From Alkalibacterium sp. (lineage in GTDB: Bacteria; Bacillota; Bacilli; Lactobacillales; Carnobacteriaceae_A), in assembly GCA_007692455.1 (NCBI GenBank), contig RECC01000085.1, forward strand, positions 1-54,192: a stretch of DNA of 54,192 nucleotides, given 5' to 3'. The notes below the pieces were generated by a model. It worked only from the letters and a program-made list of their open reading frames with translations. It had not been told where the DNA came from and ran no database searches. Of the stretch, positions 34,964-43,846 are shown in pieces. The stretch's first letter is position 1. Each line of letters opens with the position of its first letter. Both the position numbers and the translations under genes were made by a program.

Positions 34964-34989
34964 CTCTCCTTACTGTTTAGTGAGGAGAG
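34964..34989 (+). terminator. Intercistronic hairpin between malG and the amylase-pullulanase gene
   Basis: CTCTCCTTACT and AGTGAGGAGAG pair over eleven bases with one T-G wobble and a GTTT loop. Only TATTT follows, so it is a weak terminator or a processing/stability element. Confidence 0.5.
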
Positions 34990-35003
34990 TATTTACCGAC
35001 GAC

Positions 35004-35019
35004 ATGGAAGCGCTTAAAA
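35004..35019 (+). promoter_or_regulatory. Candidate catabolite-responsive element (cre) before the amylase-pullulanase gene
   Basis: ATGGAAGCGCTTAAAA fits the consensus WTGNAARCGNWWWCA except at one position and contains the perfect core AAGCGCTT. It lies 19 bases before the start codon, where bound CcpA could block elongation or entry. Confidence 0.5.
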
Positions 35020-35037
35020 CACAAAAGGAGAGAACAC

Positions 35038-38000
35038 ATGAAAGAAAAATTTCAACCTTTATTTTCTGCTTTTTTAGTTGCTTTATTAGTTATGCAGTCA
35101 CTGGCTCAGCTTTTCCCCGTTTTTCAGACAGTTAGAGCTGAAACGGAGCGGTCACTGCGTGTGCATTTGGAAACCGACTCTATCGATAATGACTTATCTT
35201 TATGGATGTGGGGAGATGTCATCACCCCTTCTGATTCAGTAGCCGATTGGCCAAATGGTTCACCTTTTGTCGAAGAGAACCAGACAGAATTTGGCTTTTA
35301 TCAGGACATTCAGATTACAGAAGATGCTGAAGAAATTGGATTAATTCCCGTATTTTCTGACGGATCTAAATATATTGAAGACAATGTAGAAATAGAGTTA
35401 TTCTCAGAAGTCGAAGAAGTCTGGATTAGAGAAGACGGCTCTGTTTACTACTATGAGCCAATCGATTTTGATTCACCAACTATTCGAGTTCATTACTATG
35501 ATGAAGAAGCAAATTATTCAGATTACGGCGTATGGTACTGGGGAGCCGTTCCCAATCCATCAGATGGATGGCCTACCGGTGCTACTACTTTTTCATCAGA
35601 ACAGGTAGGACCATACGGTGCTTACGTTGATATTCCTGTTAATGAAGGTGCTGAAGGTTTCTCATTTTTAATTCTTAATGTTGAGACAGCTGAGCAGACA
35701 GGGGACCTTGTTTTCGAAGACCTTGCCAATCACCAGCAGATTTTTCTGAAGGCGGGCGTTGAAGAAGTCTTTACCAACCCGTTTTATAGAGCAGATGCAG
35801 TAGAAGAAGGTCCAGATGAAACAGACGGTGAGGGAGACATTTCAGTTACTGCTTCCGTCAATCGTTCTTTCAATTACAACGAACATGGAATTTTAGATGT
35901 AAACATTGAGAACAATTCTGACCTTTCAATTGACCGCATCAGAGCTGATGTGTCATCCATCGGCGGACCAGAGAGTTTAACAGTTTCACCAGAATTAAAC
36001 CGTGTGACTTTGTCAGCTGATCATACGGTAGCACCCGGTACTTATCCGATTACTGTTTCAGTCTGGGATGAGAACAATGGACGCTATAACGCTCAGACAG
36101 AAGTAACGATTGAAGCAAGAAACAAAGCTGAAGGCGAACGTGACTGGGATGAAGAAATTATCTACTTCATGCTGACAGATCGTTTCGCTGACGGAGATCC
36201 GTCAAACAATGACCCTTACGGCTTGAATTATGAAAATGCTGATAACCCTCGTGGAACCTATCAAGGGGGAGATTTTAAAGGGGTTACTCAAAATCTTGCT
36301 TACCTTGATGATTTAGGTGTTTCAACTATCTGGATTACACCGATTGTTGAAAATGTCGGGTATGATGTATCTTACGCGAACCCTGAAGATGGCAGCTATT
36401 ACGGCTACCACGGCTACTGGGCTAAGGATTTTGAAGAATTAAATCCTCACTTGGGAACTTTGGCAGACTTCCATGAACTGATTGATTCTGCAGCCGATCG
36501 CGGAATTAATATCATGGTTGACGTCGTATTGAACCACACTGGATACGGATTACATCCTAATGATGGTGTAGATAACCCGCCGGCAGGATACCCAACTGAT
36601 GAGGATCGTGCCCGTTTTGATGGTATGATCAGAGAAACTGGTGGCAGTAATGATCTGACAATGGAATTGGCAGGCTTGCCTGACTTTATCACAGAAGATC
36701 ATGCAGTCAGAGAGCAATTGGTTGATTGGCAAGCTGACTGGATTACTAAGTCAACTACACCTAACGGGAATGCCATTGCAAGCTACCGTGTCGATACAGT
36801 TAAACACGTAGACGATCCAACTTGGCAGCATTTCAAAAATGAATTAGTTGAAAAAGACCCGGCATTCAAAATGATTGGTGAATCATGGGGCGCAAACTAT
36901 AGAAATGACCATGGTTACTTGAATACTGGTACTATGGACAGCTTACTTGACTTCTCATTCAAAGACTATGCTTCTAATTTTGTGAGAGGAAACCTGACTT
37001 CTGTAAATAATACATTGATTGAGCGAAACCAGGTTCTGACAAGTGATGCAACCTTAGGACAGTTTCTGGGCAGTCATGATGAGGAAGGATTCCTATACAA
37101 TCATAACGATAATGAAGGTCAGCTGAAACTGGCTGCTTCTCTACAAATGACCGCTAAAGGACAGCCTGTCATCTACTACGGTGAAGAATTAGGTCAATCC
37201 GGTGATGACAACTGGCCAGAATATGACAACCGCTATGATTTCGGTTGGGATATGATTGAAGGCAACTCAATTCTTGACCACTACCAGAGAGTGATTGGCT
37301 TTAGAAATGACTTTAGCGAACTGCTTTCCAGAGGGAACCGTTCAGAGTTTCTGACTTCAGAAGATGATGAATGGATAATGGTTGAACGGGCATTGAATGA
37401 CGATTCCGTCTATATGGCATTTAATGTATCCGAAGAAGAACAGACAATTTCAGTAGAAGTGACCGGCGAAGATGTTATCGTGATGGATCACTACTCTGAT
37501 GCTGAATACTCAGCTGTTTCAGTTGATGACAGTCATGTACTGACGTTCACAGTTCCGGCTATGGCTGATGGAGGAACAGCATTGCTTTCCATCGCAAATG
37601 GCAGCTTCATTTCTGAAGAAGTGGATACACCAGATGAGCCAGTAGAAGAAACTGATATTGAAGAAGGATTCTTTCGTTTACATTTTGCAGCGCTTCCGTC
37701 AGATGATATCGAAAATCTGGGACTTTGGATCTGGGAAGATGTGAAATCTCCATCCGAAAACTGGCCAACAGGAGCATTATCCTTTGAACAGGCCGTTGAA
37801 ACAGATTATGGCTACTATATGGATATCGAATTGGCAGATAATGCTGAGAAGATTGGGTTCTTGTTCAATACGCGATCAGGAGCTAACTTATCGGATGACT
37901 ATATTGTTCGTCTGATTTCACCAGAAATGAATCAGGCTTGGATGGACGCCGATTACGCTATCTATCCTTATGAGCCACTGTTCGAAGAAGATATGATTCG

Positions 38001-40791
38001 CATCAACTACAGAAGAAACAATGAAGACTACGATAACTGGGGTCTGTGGACTTGGGGAGACGTAGCTGAAGAGACAACAAACTGGCCAGATGGCGCTCAC
38101 GACAGTGATGGCATCGGACAGTATGGAACATTCTTTAACCTGGACTTAGCTCCAGATGCAGAAGAAATCGGCTTTTTATTCCTGGATAAAGCAGGAAGCG
38201 ACCAGACCACTGATTACGAGTTCTCAGGTTTATCAGAACACAGTCAGTTGTTTATTCGTGAAGGAGATGATACTGTCTATACCAATCCTTATTATGCCAG
38301 CGAAGCCGGCATGAGCAGAGCAGAATTGATTTCAGAGACTCAAATAGAAGTGTTTTTCCATTCGACAGAAGGGTTGTCTGAAGAAGGCATCCGAGATTTA
38401 ATTGAAGTTACTGATTCAGAAGGAAATAGTGTAGAGTTTACGGTTACTATTGATCACGAACGCAATGTGGTTATCTTAGAAGGTGACTTTGCAGTTGAAA
38501 ACGGTCCGTATACAGTCATATTTGACGAAACTGAAGCTGAAGCGCGTATGGGCTGGCGCTTGAAAGATGCCCTATATGCCTACGATGGCGAACTTGGTTT
38601 AGACTTACATGAAGACGGTACAGCTGACCTGAAACTGTGGTCTCCAAGTGCAGATGCAGTCCGTGTCGTATTATACGACAAAGACAATCAGGCTGACATT
38701 GTCAGAGATGACATTGAAATGGAAGCCAAAGATTCCGGAGTTTGGGAAATCGTATTAAATGAAGACACAACTGGTTTAAGCGATGTTACAGGCTACTTCT
38801 ATCACTTCGAAATCGAACGGGATGGAGAATCTGTTATGGCTCTAGATCCTTACGCGCGTTCAATGGCAGCTTGGAACAGCAGCGATCCGGATAATTACAT
38901 CGGAAAAGCAGCAATCGTCAACCCAAGCCATATCGGACCGGAACTGGATTATGCAGAAATTGAAGGCTATGAAAAACGTGAAGATGCGATTATCTATGAA
39001 ATTCATGTCAGAGACTTCACATCAGATCCTTCGATAGAAGAAGAGCTCGATAGTCAATTTGGAACATTCAGTGCATTTGTTGAAAAACTGGATTACATTG
39101 AAAGTCTGGGTGTGACTCACGTTCAGATGCTTCCAGTCATGAGTTACTTCTTCGCAAATGAATTTGAGAATGACGAAAGAATGATGAACTATGCATCAAC
39201 CAATGTAAACTATAACTGGGGCTATGACCCACATAGTTACTTCTCGTTAACTGGAATGTATTCAGAAAATCCTGAAGATCCAGCTAAACGAATAGAAGAA
39301 TTCAAATTACTAATTGACGAAATCCACAACCGTGGCATGGGTGTCATATTAGATGTGGTCTATAATCACACAGCTAGAGTACACATTTTCGAAGATCTAG
39401 AACCAAATTACTACCACTTCATGGATGCAGACGGCACCTCACGAACAAGTTTCGGTGGCGGACGTCTAGGAACCACTCATGAAATGGCACGCCGCATTCT
39501 AGTCGACTCAATCACCTACTGGGTTGAAGAGTATAAAGTTGACGGATTCCGCTTCGACATGATGGGTGACCATGATGCAGAAAGTATCCAGATTGCTTTC
39601 GACGAAGCCAAAGAACTGAATCCGAACATTTTAATGATTGGTGAAGGCTGGCGTACATTTGTTGGAGACGAAGGTTATGAAGATGTTATGCCTGCAGATC
39701 AGGACTGGATGCAGCATACTGAAGCGGTCGGTTCATTCTCAGATGATTTCAGAAATGAACTAAAATCCGGCTTCGGCAGTGAAGGGGAGCCTCGCTTTAT
39801 TACAGGCGGTGCACGTTCCATTCAGCAGATTTATGACAACTTAACAGCAAATCCGCATAACTTTACAGCTACTAACCCTGGCGATGTTGTTCCTTACATT
39901 GCTGCGCATGATAACTTGACCCTGCACGATGTAATCGCTCAGTCAATCCAAAAAGACCCTGAGTATCATCAGCAGGAAATCCATCAGCGCATTCGTTTAG
40001 GGAACTTGATGGTACTGACTGCTCAAGGTACACCGTTCATTCACGCAGGTCAGGAATTCGGACGTACCAAGCAGTTCCGTGATCCGGACTTTATTGAACC
40101 GGTCGCTAATGATTTAGTACCATATAAATCTACATTCATGACCAATGCGGATGGAACACCATTCAAGTACCCGTACTTTATCCATGATTCATATGATTCA
40201 ACTGATGCAATCAATATGTTTGACTGGAATAAAGCAACGAATACAGATGAGTATCCAATCAATACGACAACACAAAGCTTTACTACAGGAATGATTGAAC
40301 TGCGCAGAAGTACCGATGCTTTCCGCAAGGGAACAATGGAAGAAATTGCGGAAATGGTCTCTCTGGTAGATGTACCGGAAATTGAGTCTAATGACCTGGC
40401 AATCGTATACCGCGCAGAAGATTCAAATGGCGATATTTATTATGTCTTTGTCAATGCAGATGATTCAGAGCGAACACTGACTATGGCTACTGACCTGACA
40501 GATGGCTACGTTCTGGTTGACGGATCAAGTGCCGGAACACGAGCTATCAGCGAACCTGAAGGCGTCGATGTTTCCGAAACAAGTGTCACTCTGGCACCCT
40601 TAACTGCTTCAGTCATTGTCCTGACCGACAGAGATATGAATGACGAACCAGATGAAGAAGATGAAGAAGTGACTCACCCAAGTGACAAAGCTCCTGGACG
40701 ACAAGATGGCCATCCGAGAGATAATGCTCCCGGTAAGCAGGACGGTCACCCGAGAGATAATGCACCTGGAAGAAACAGATCCAACCGATAA
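35038..40791 (+). CDS. Secreted bifunctional alpha-amylase / type I pullulanase (amylopullulanase)
   Basis: 1917 residues. The signal peptide is cleaved near VRA (about residue 35). Order: two CBM41-type starch-binding modules (about 40-145 and 148-255), an Ig-like domain (about 265-360), and a GH13 amylase domain (about 362-860; Asp586, Glu615, Asp681, with VDVVLNHTG and GSHDEEG). Two further CBM41-type modules follow (about 875-980 and 985-1088), then a pullulanase N-domain, a CBM48-type domain (about 1183-1290), and a GH13_14 pullulanase domain (about 1300-1780) with the type I signature YNWGYDP and Asp1507, Glu1536, Asp1625. The tail after about residue 1865 has three copies of HPrDnAPGkqDG and ends basic (GRNRSNR), with no LPXTG or SLH motif. 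The two active sites cut alpha-1,4 and alpha-1,6 bonds of starch and pullulan outside the cell and supply MalEFG. The ribosome site is AAAGGAG. Confidence 0.93.
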   Translation: MKEKFQPLFSAFLVALLVMQSLAQLFPVFQTVRAETERSLRVHLETDSIDNDLSLWMWGDVITPSDSVADWPNGSPFVEENQTEFGFYQDIQITEDAEEIGLIPVFSDGSKYIEDNVEIELFSEVEEVWIREDGSVYYYEPIDFDSPTIRVHYYDEEANYSDYGVWYWGAVPNPSDGWPTGATTFSSEQVGPYGAYVDIPVNEGAEGFSFLILNVETAEQTGDLVFEDLANHQQIFLKAGVEEVFTNPFYRADAVEEGPDETDGEGDISVTASVNRSFNYNEHGILDVNIENNSDLSIDRIRADVSSIGGPESLTVSPELNRVTLSADHTVAPGTYPITVSVWDENNGRYNAQTEVTIEARNKAEGERDWDEEIIYFMLTDRFADGDPSNNDPYGLNYENADNPRGTYQGGDFKGVTQNLAYLDDLGVSTIWITPIVENVGYDVSYANPEDGSYYGYHGYWAKDFEELNPHLGTLADFHELIDSAADRGINIMVDVVLNHTGYGLHPNDGVDNPPAGYPTDEDRARFDGMIRETGGSNDLTMELAGLPDFITEDHAVREQLVDWQADWITKSTTPNGNAIASYRVDTVKHVDDPTWQHFKNELVEKDPAFKMIGESWGANYRNDHGYLNTGTMDSLLDFSFKDYASNFVRGNLTSVNNTLIERNQVLTSDATLGQFLGSHDEEGFLYNHNDNEGQLKLAASLQMTAKGQPVIYYGEELGQSGDDNWPEYDNRYDFGWDMIEGNSILDHYQRVIGFRNDFSELLSRGNRSEFLTSEDDEWIMVERALNDDSVYMAFNVSEEEQTISVEVTGEDVIVMDHYSDAEYSAVSVDDSHVLTFTVPAMADGGTALLSIANGSFISEEVDTPDEPVEETDIEEGFFRLHFAALPSDDIENLGLWIWEDVKSPSENWPTGALSFEQAVETDYGYYMDIELADNAEKIGFLFNTRSGANLSDDYIVRLISPEMNQAWMDADYAIYPYEPLFEEDMIRINYRRNNEDYDNWGLWTWGDVAEETTNWPDGAHDSDGIGQYGTFFNLDLAPDAEEIGFLFLDKAGSDQTTDYEFSGLSEHSQLFIREGDDTVYTNPYYASEAGMSRAELISETQIEVFFHSTEGLSEEGIRDLIEVTDSEGNSVEFTVTIDHERNVVILEGDFAVENGPYTVIFDETEAEARMGWRLKDALYAYDGELGLDLHEDGTADLKLWSPSADAVRVVLYDKDNQADIVRDDIEMEAKDSGVWEIVLNEDTTGLSDVTGYFYHFEIERDGESVMALDPYARSMAAWNSSDPDNYIGKAAIVNPSHIGPELDYAEIEGYEKREDAIIYEIHVRDFTSDPSIEEELDSQFGTFSAFVEKLDYIESLGVTHVQMLPVMSYFFANEFENDERMMNYASTNVNYNWGYDPHSYFSLTGMYSENPEDPAKRIEEFKLLIDEIHNRGMGVILDVVYNHTARVHIFEDLEPNYYHFMDADGTSRTSFGGGRLGTTHEMARRILVDSITYWVEEYKVDGFRFDMMGDHDAESIQIAFDEAKELNPNILMIGEGWRTFVGDEGYEDVMPADQDWMQHTEAVGSFSDDFRNELKSGFGSEGEPRFITGGARSIQQIYDNLTANPHNFTATNPGDVVPYIAAHDNLTLHDVIAQSIQKDPEYHQQEIHQRIRLGNLMVLTAQGTPFIHAGQEFGRTKQFRDPDFIEPVANDLVPYKSTFMTNADGTPFKYPYFIHDSYDSTDAINMFDWNKATNTDEYPINTTTQSFTTGMIELRRSTDAFRKGTMEEIAEMVSLVDVPEIESNDLAIVYRAEDSNGDIYYVFVNADDSERTLTMATDLTDGYVLVDGSSAGTRAISEPEGVDVSETSVTLAPLTASVIVLTDRDMNDEPDEEDEEVTHPSDKAPGRQDGHPRDNAPGKQDGHPRDNAPGRNRSNR

Positions 40792-40838
40792 TCTTTGAAA
40801 GGTTAAATTAATTCGAAGATATTAAGCAGCAATTAATC

Positions 40839-40885
40839 GGCACTCCCCTGTCTGGTGTTTAACCACCTGAGGAGAGTGCCTTTTG
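40839..40885 (+). terminator. Terminator after the amylase-pullulanase gene
   Basis: GGCACTCCCCT pairs with AGGAGAGTGCC with one mismatch, with an inner GGTG/CACC step, and is followed by TTTTG. The T-run is short but the stem is strong. Confidence 0.7.
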
Positions 40886-40900
40886 CGTGACGAGATCATG

Positions 40901-40906
40901 TATAAT
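40901..40906 (+). promoter_or_regulatory. Possible -10 box of the intracellular pullulanase gene
   Basis: A perfect TATAAT lies 66 bases before the start; no good -35 hexamer is found at 16-18 bases upstream. Confidence 0.35.
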
Positions 40907-40972
40907 AGACAATGTGTTGATATTAGAAAAAAAGTGGAAATCTAAGATAGTAATAATTAAGGAGAGGATAGC

Positions 40973-43321
40973 ATGAGTAGGAAACAAAATCAGAATTTGA
41001 CGAGTGCAATGCATAAATCTGAAAGTGAAATTGAATTGTTTTTCAAATCCGAAAGCATGGCAGTGAACGGATTGAAAACCGCTTTACTGTTAGAAGATAA
41101 TCAGGGGAATGAGGCAGCAGTTGAAGCACTTGACAGTAATGTCGAAAGAAGAAGCATTCAGCTGACAGGCGATTTCCTTCCTGAAAAAGGACCCTTTTCA
41201 GTTTCTGCCGAAGGTGAGTCGGTTCAGACCATTATGAGCTGGCAGTTGAAAGACAAGTTATTTTCTTATGACGGCGAATTGGGCGCTCAGCTTCATTCAG
41301 ATGGAACGGCAGATTTAAAAGTCTGGTCGCCAAGTGCAGAGCTGGTTTCCGTCCGACTGTATGACAAAACAGACCAGAATAATGTCATAGCTGAAGCTCT
41401 CGAAATGGAGCCACTTGAGTCGGGAGTCTGGCATATAAAGTTGGATGAAGAAAATACAGGTCTTTCAGACTTGACCGGCTATTTCTATCACTTTGTCATC
41501 CAAAGAAACGGCAGTACTGTGCTGACTCTTGACCCGTATGCCAAATCACTGGCTGCCTGGGATAATACTAACCCGGACAACAGAATAGCTAAAGCTGCAC
41601 TGGTTAATATAGAAATTATTGGACCAGAGCTGGACTACGCTCAAATTGAAGGCTATGAGAAAAGGGAAGATGCAGTAATTTACGAAGTACATGTCCGGGA
41701 TTTCACGTCTGATCCGTCCATTTCGGATGAGCTGACCAGTCAGTTTGGAACCTTTACCGCCTTCATTGACAAGCTTGACTATATCAAGAGTCTGGGTGTC
41801 ACGCATATCCAGCTTCTGCCGGTGATGAGCTACTATGTCATCAATGAGTTCAAGAATCATGAGCGACTGCTGCACTTTGCCTCAAATGACACGAACTATA
41901 ATTGGGGCTATGACCCGCAGAGTTATTTTGCACTGACGGGCATGTATTCAGAAGATCCGACTGACCCAGCCAAACGAATCGAAGAATTCAAGCAGCTGGT
42001 CAAGGCCATTCATGATAAGGGAATGGGGGTCACGCTGGATGTAGTCTATAACCATACGAACAAGACGCATATTTTCGAAGATTTGGAACCTCATTATTAC
42101 CACTTCATGGACAGAGACGGGACGGCAAGAGAAAGTTTTGGTGGCGGACGAATGGGGACCACTCATGCGATGGCCCGACGGATACTAGTGGATTCGATTA
42201 CCCACTGGGTCAAAGAATATAAAGTTGACGGTTTCCGTTTTGACATGATGGGAGACCACGATGCAGAATCCATTCAACTTGCCTATGATGCTGCCAGCGA
42301 ATTGAACCCGTCTGTATTGATGATTGGGGAAGGCTGGCGCACCTATGCAGGTGACGAGGGTTATGAAGATATTATGGCTGCAGATCAGGACTGGATTCAG
42401 CACACAGAAGGTGTCGCTTCTTTTTCTGACGACTTCCGAAACGAACTGAAGTCCGGCTTCCTGAATGAAGGGGAACCGAGCTTCTTGACCGGGGGCGCAC
42501 GTTCAATCCAGCGTATCTTCGACAATCTCACAGCGAATCCGCATAACTTCAAGGCGACTAACCCGGGAGATGTGGTACCGTACATCGAAGCACACGATAA
42601 TTTAACAACGCACGATGTCATTGCCGTAGCACTTCAGAAAGATCCGGACTCCAACCAGGAGGAGATTCACAGACGGCTTCGACTCGGAAACCTGCTGTTA
42701 CTGACTGCACAGGGAACTGCTTTTCTACATGCCGGTCAGGAGTATGGCCGCACAAAACAGTTTAGAGACGATTCATTTACTGAACGGGTACCGGATGAGC
42801 AGACCCCGGACCGATCAATTTTTGTCACAGATGCTGGCGGTGAACCTTTTATCTACCCTTATTTTATAGATGACTCTGTCTATGCGACTGATGCAGTCAA
42901 TAAATTTGACTGGAAAAAAGCACTGGATAAAGAGGCTTACCCGATCAATACATTGACTCAGAGCTATACTAAAGGGTTGATTGCATTGAGACGCAGTACG
43001 GATGCCTTCCGTAAAGGAACAATGGAAGAAATTGCAGCTTCTGTATCCTTGCTTGATATACCCGAAATTAGTGAAGAAGATCTGGTCATTGCTTACCGGG
43101 CTGACGATTCGAACGGAGACAGCTATTATGTCTTTGTGAATGCAGACGAGACAGAACGTGTACTGACATTGGACAAGGATTTGACCGACGGCTACGTAAT
43201 AGTTGACTCAGAAACTGCCGGGACTGAAGAAATCAGTCAGCCGATTGGCGTGTCAGTGACCGACAGAACAGTGACATTGGCACCTTTAACTGCCGCTGTG
43301 CTAGTTATTAGAGGTAAATAG
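40973..43321 (+). CDS. Intracellular type I pullulanase (GH13_14), paralogue of the upstream C-terminal half
   Basis: 782 residues without signal peptide, so cytoplasmic debranching of imported dextrins. Order: short N-domain (about 15-95), CBM48-type domain (about 100-200), GH13_14 barrel (about 225-690) with the type I signature YNWGYDP. Nucleophile Asp424 is in GFRFDMMGDHD, acid/base Glu453 in GEGWRT and Asp542 in EAHDNL. From the N-domain onward it aligns without large gaps to residues about 1090-1865 of the secreted enzyme just upstream and is strikingly similar (e.g. YEKREDA, HVRDFTSDPS and RRSTDAFRKGTMEEIA are shared). The four CBM41 modules, the amylase domain and the C-terminal HPRDNAPG tail are missing. 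Own AAGGAGAGG site; a TATAAT box at 40901 may be its promoter. Confidence 0.93.
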   Translation: MSRKQNQNLTSAMHKSESEIELFFKSESMAVNGLKTALLLEDNQGNEAAVEALDSNVERRSIQLTGDFLPEKGPFSVSAEGESVQTIMSWQLKDKLFSYDGELGAQLHSDGTADLKVWSPSAELVSVRLYDKTDQNNVIAEALEMEPLESGVWHIKLDEENTGLSDLTGYFYHFVIQRNGSTVLTLDPYAKSLAAWDNTNPDNRIAKAALVNIEIIGPELDYAQIEGYEKREDAVIYEVHVRDFTSDPSISDELTSQFGTFTAFIDKLDYIKSLGVTHIQLLPVMSYYVINEFKNHERLLHFASNDTNYNWGYDPQSYFALTGMYSEDPTDPAKRIEEFKQLVKAIHDKGMGVTLDVVYNHTNKTHIFEDLEPHYYHFMDRDGTARESFGGGRMGTTHAMARRILVDSITHWVKEYKVDGFRFDMMGDHDAESIQLAYDAASELNPSVLMIGEGWRTYAGDEGYEDIMAADQDWIQHTEGVASFSDDFRNELKSGFLNEGEPSFLTGGARSIQRIFDNLTANPHNFKATNPGDVVPYIEAHDNLTTHDVIAVALQKDPDSNQEEIHRRLRLGNLLLLTAQGTAFLHAGQEYGRTKQFRDDSFTERVPDEQTPDRSIFVTDAGGEPFIYPYFIDDSVYATDAVNKFDWKKALDKEAYPINTLTQSYTKGLIALRRSTDAFRKGTMEEIAASVSLLDIPEISEEDLVIAYRADDSNGDSYYVFVNADETERVLTLDKDLTDGYVIVDSETAGTEEISQPIGVSVTDRTVTLAPLTAAVLVIRGK

Positions 43322-43363
43322 GTAGACGCAACTTCAAGGGATTCAAACAGTGTTAGACGGAGG

Positions 43364-43391
43364 GTTCCTGCGATTAACGCAGGAACTTTTT
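43364..43391 (+). terminator. Terminator after the intracellular pullulanase gene
   Basis: A perfect nine-base stem GTTCCTGCG/CGCAGGAAC with an ATTAA loop is followed by six T. The arm sequence GGTTCCTGC recurs in the terminator at 45553. Confidence 0.9.
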
Positions 43392-43828
43392 CCATTCAAA
43401 AAAGCTTGGATTAAGAGCATGAATCACATCTGACTGCTCAAACCGTTGAGTGAGACCTTAATTAAGTGTCAGAAATATCCAGTGCGGTCAATTCTGGCTG
43501 GCCAGAATTTTCCTCATGAAAGATATGTGCAGCTGTGTGGATTAATAGAGTAGACTCGAGAGACAAAAATAAAGTGAGTCCTCACTATAGTTGGACATAG
43601 TGGAGACTGAGAAGCAGGAAAAGAAACCAGTTAGTACTATTACCTGATATAGTAGTGGCTCAAAAAGAAAAGCACAGTGGGTTACTGCTGTATAAAAGGA
43701 AAGTGTTTGGAGAAGAGTAAGCAGTAAAATATTCAAGCTGGTGACAACCAAATAGTGTAGTATCTAAGCTGAGTGCGCTATACTATATATAACAACAGTA
43801 ATGCTAATTGTGTACAGAATGACTAAGA
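43392..43828. other. Hairpin-rich leader region of the first alpha-1,4-glucosidase gene
   Basis: No convincing gene. Inverted repeats: CTCAA/TTGAG at 43437-43450; ATTCTGGC-TG-GCCAGAAT, perfect, at 43491-43508; an AGTCCTCACTAT/ATAGTGGAGACT stem with one mismatch at 43577-43606; TACTAT/ATAGTA at 43635-43654; and ATAGTGTAG/CTATACTAT around 43752-43786. The last contains a TATACT box at 43779-43784 that is the likely -10 element of the downstream gene. No copy of the TGNTACCGRTAACA operator is present, unlike the paralogous gene at 45862. Confidence 0.5.
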
Positions 43829-43846
43829 ATGTGGAGTGGTTTGAGA

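Noticed and set aside
40791-40973. The intracellular pullulanase as a broken-off piece (pseudogene) of the secreted enzyme
   Set aside because: It has its own ribosome site, a full N-domain, all three catalytic residues and an undisturbed frame to a terminator.
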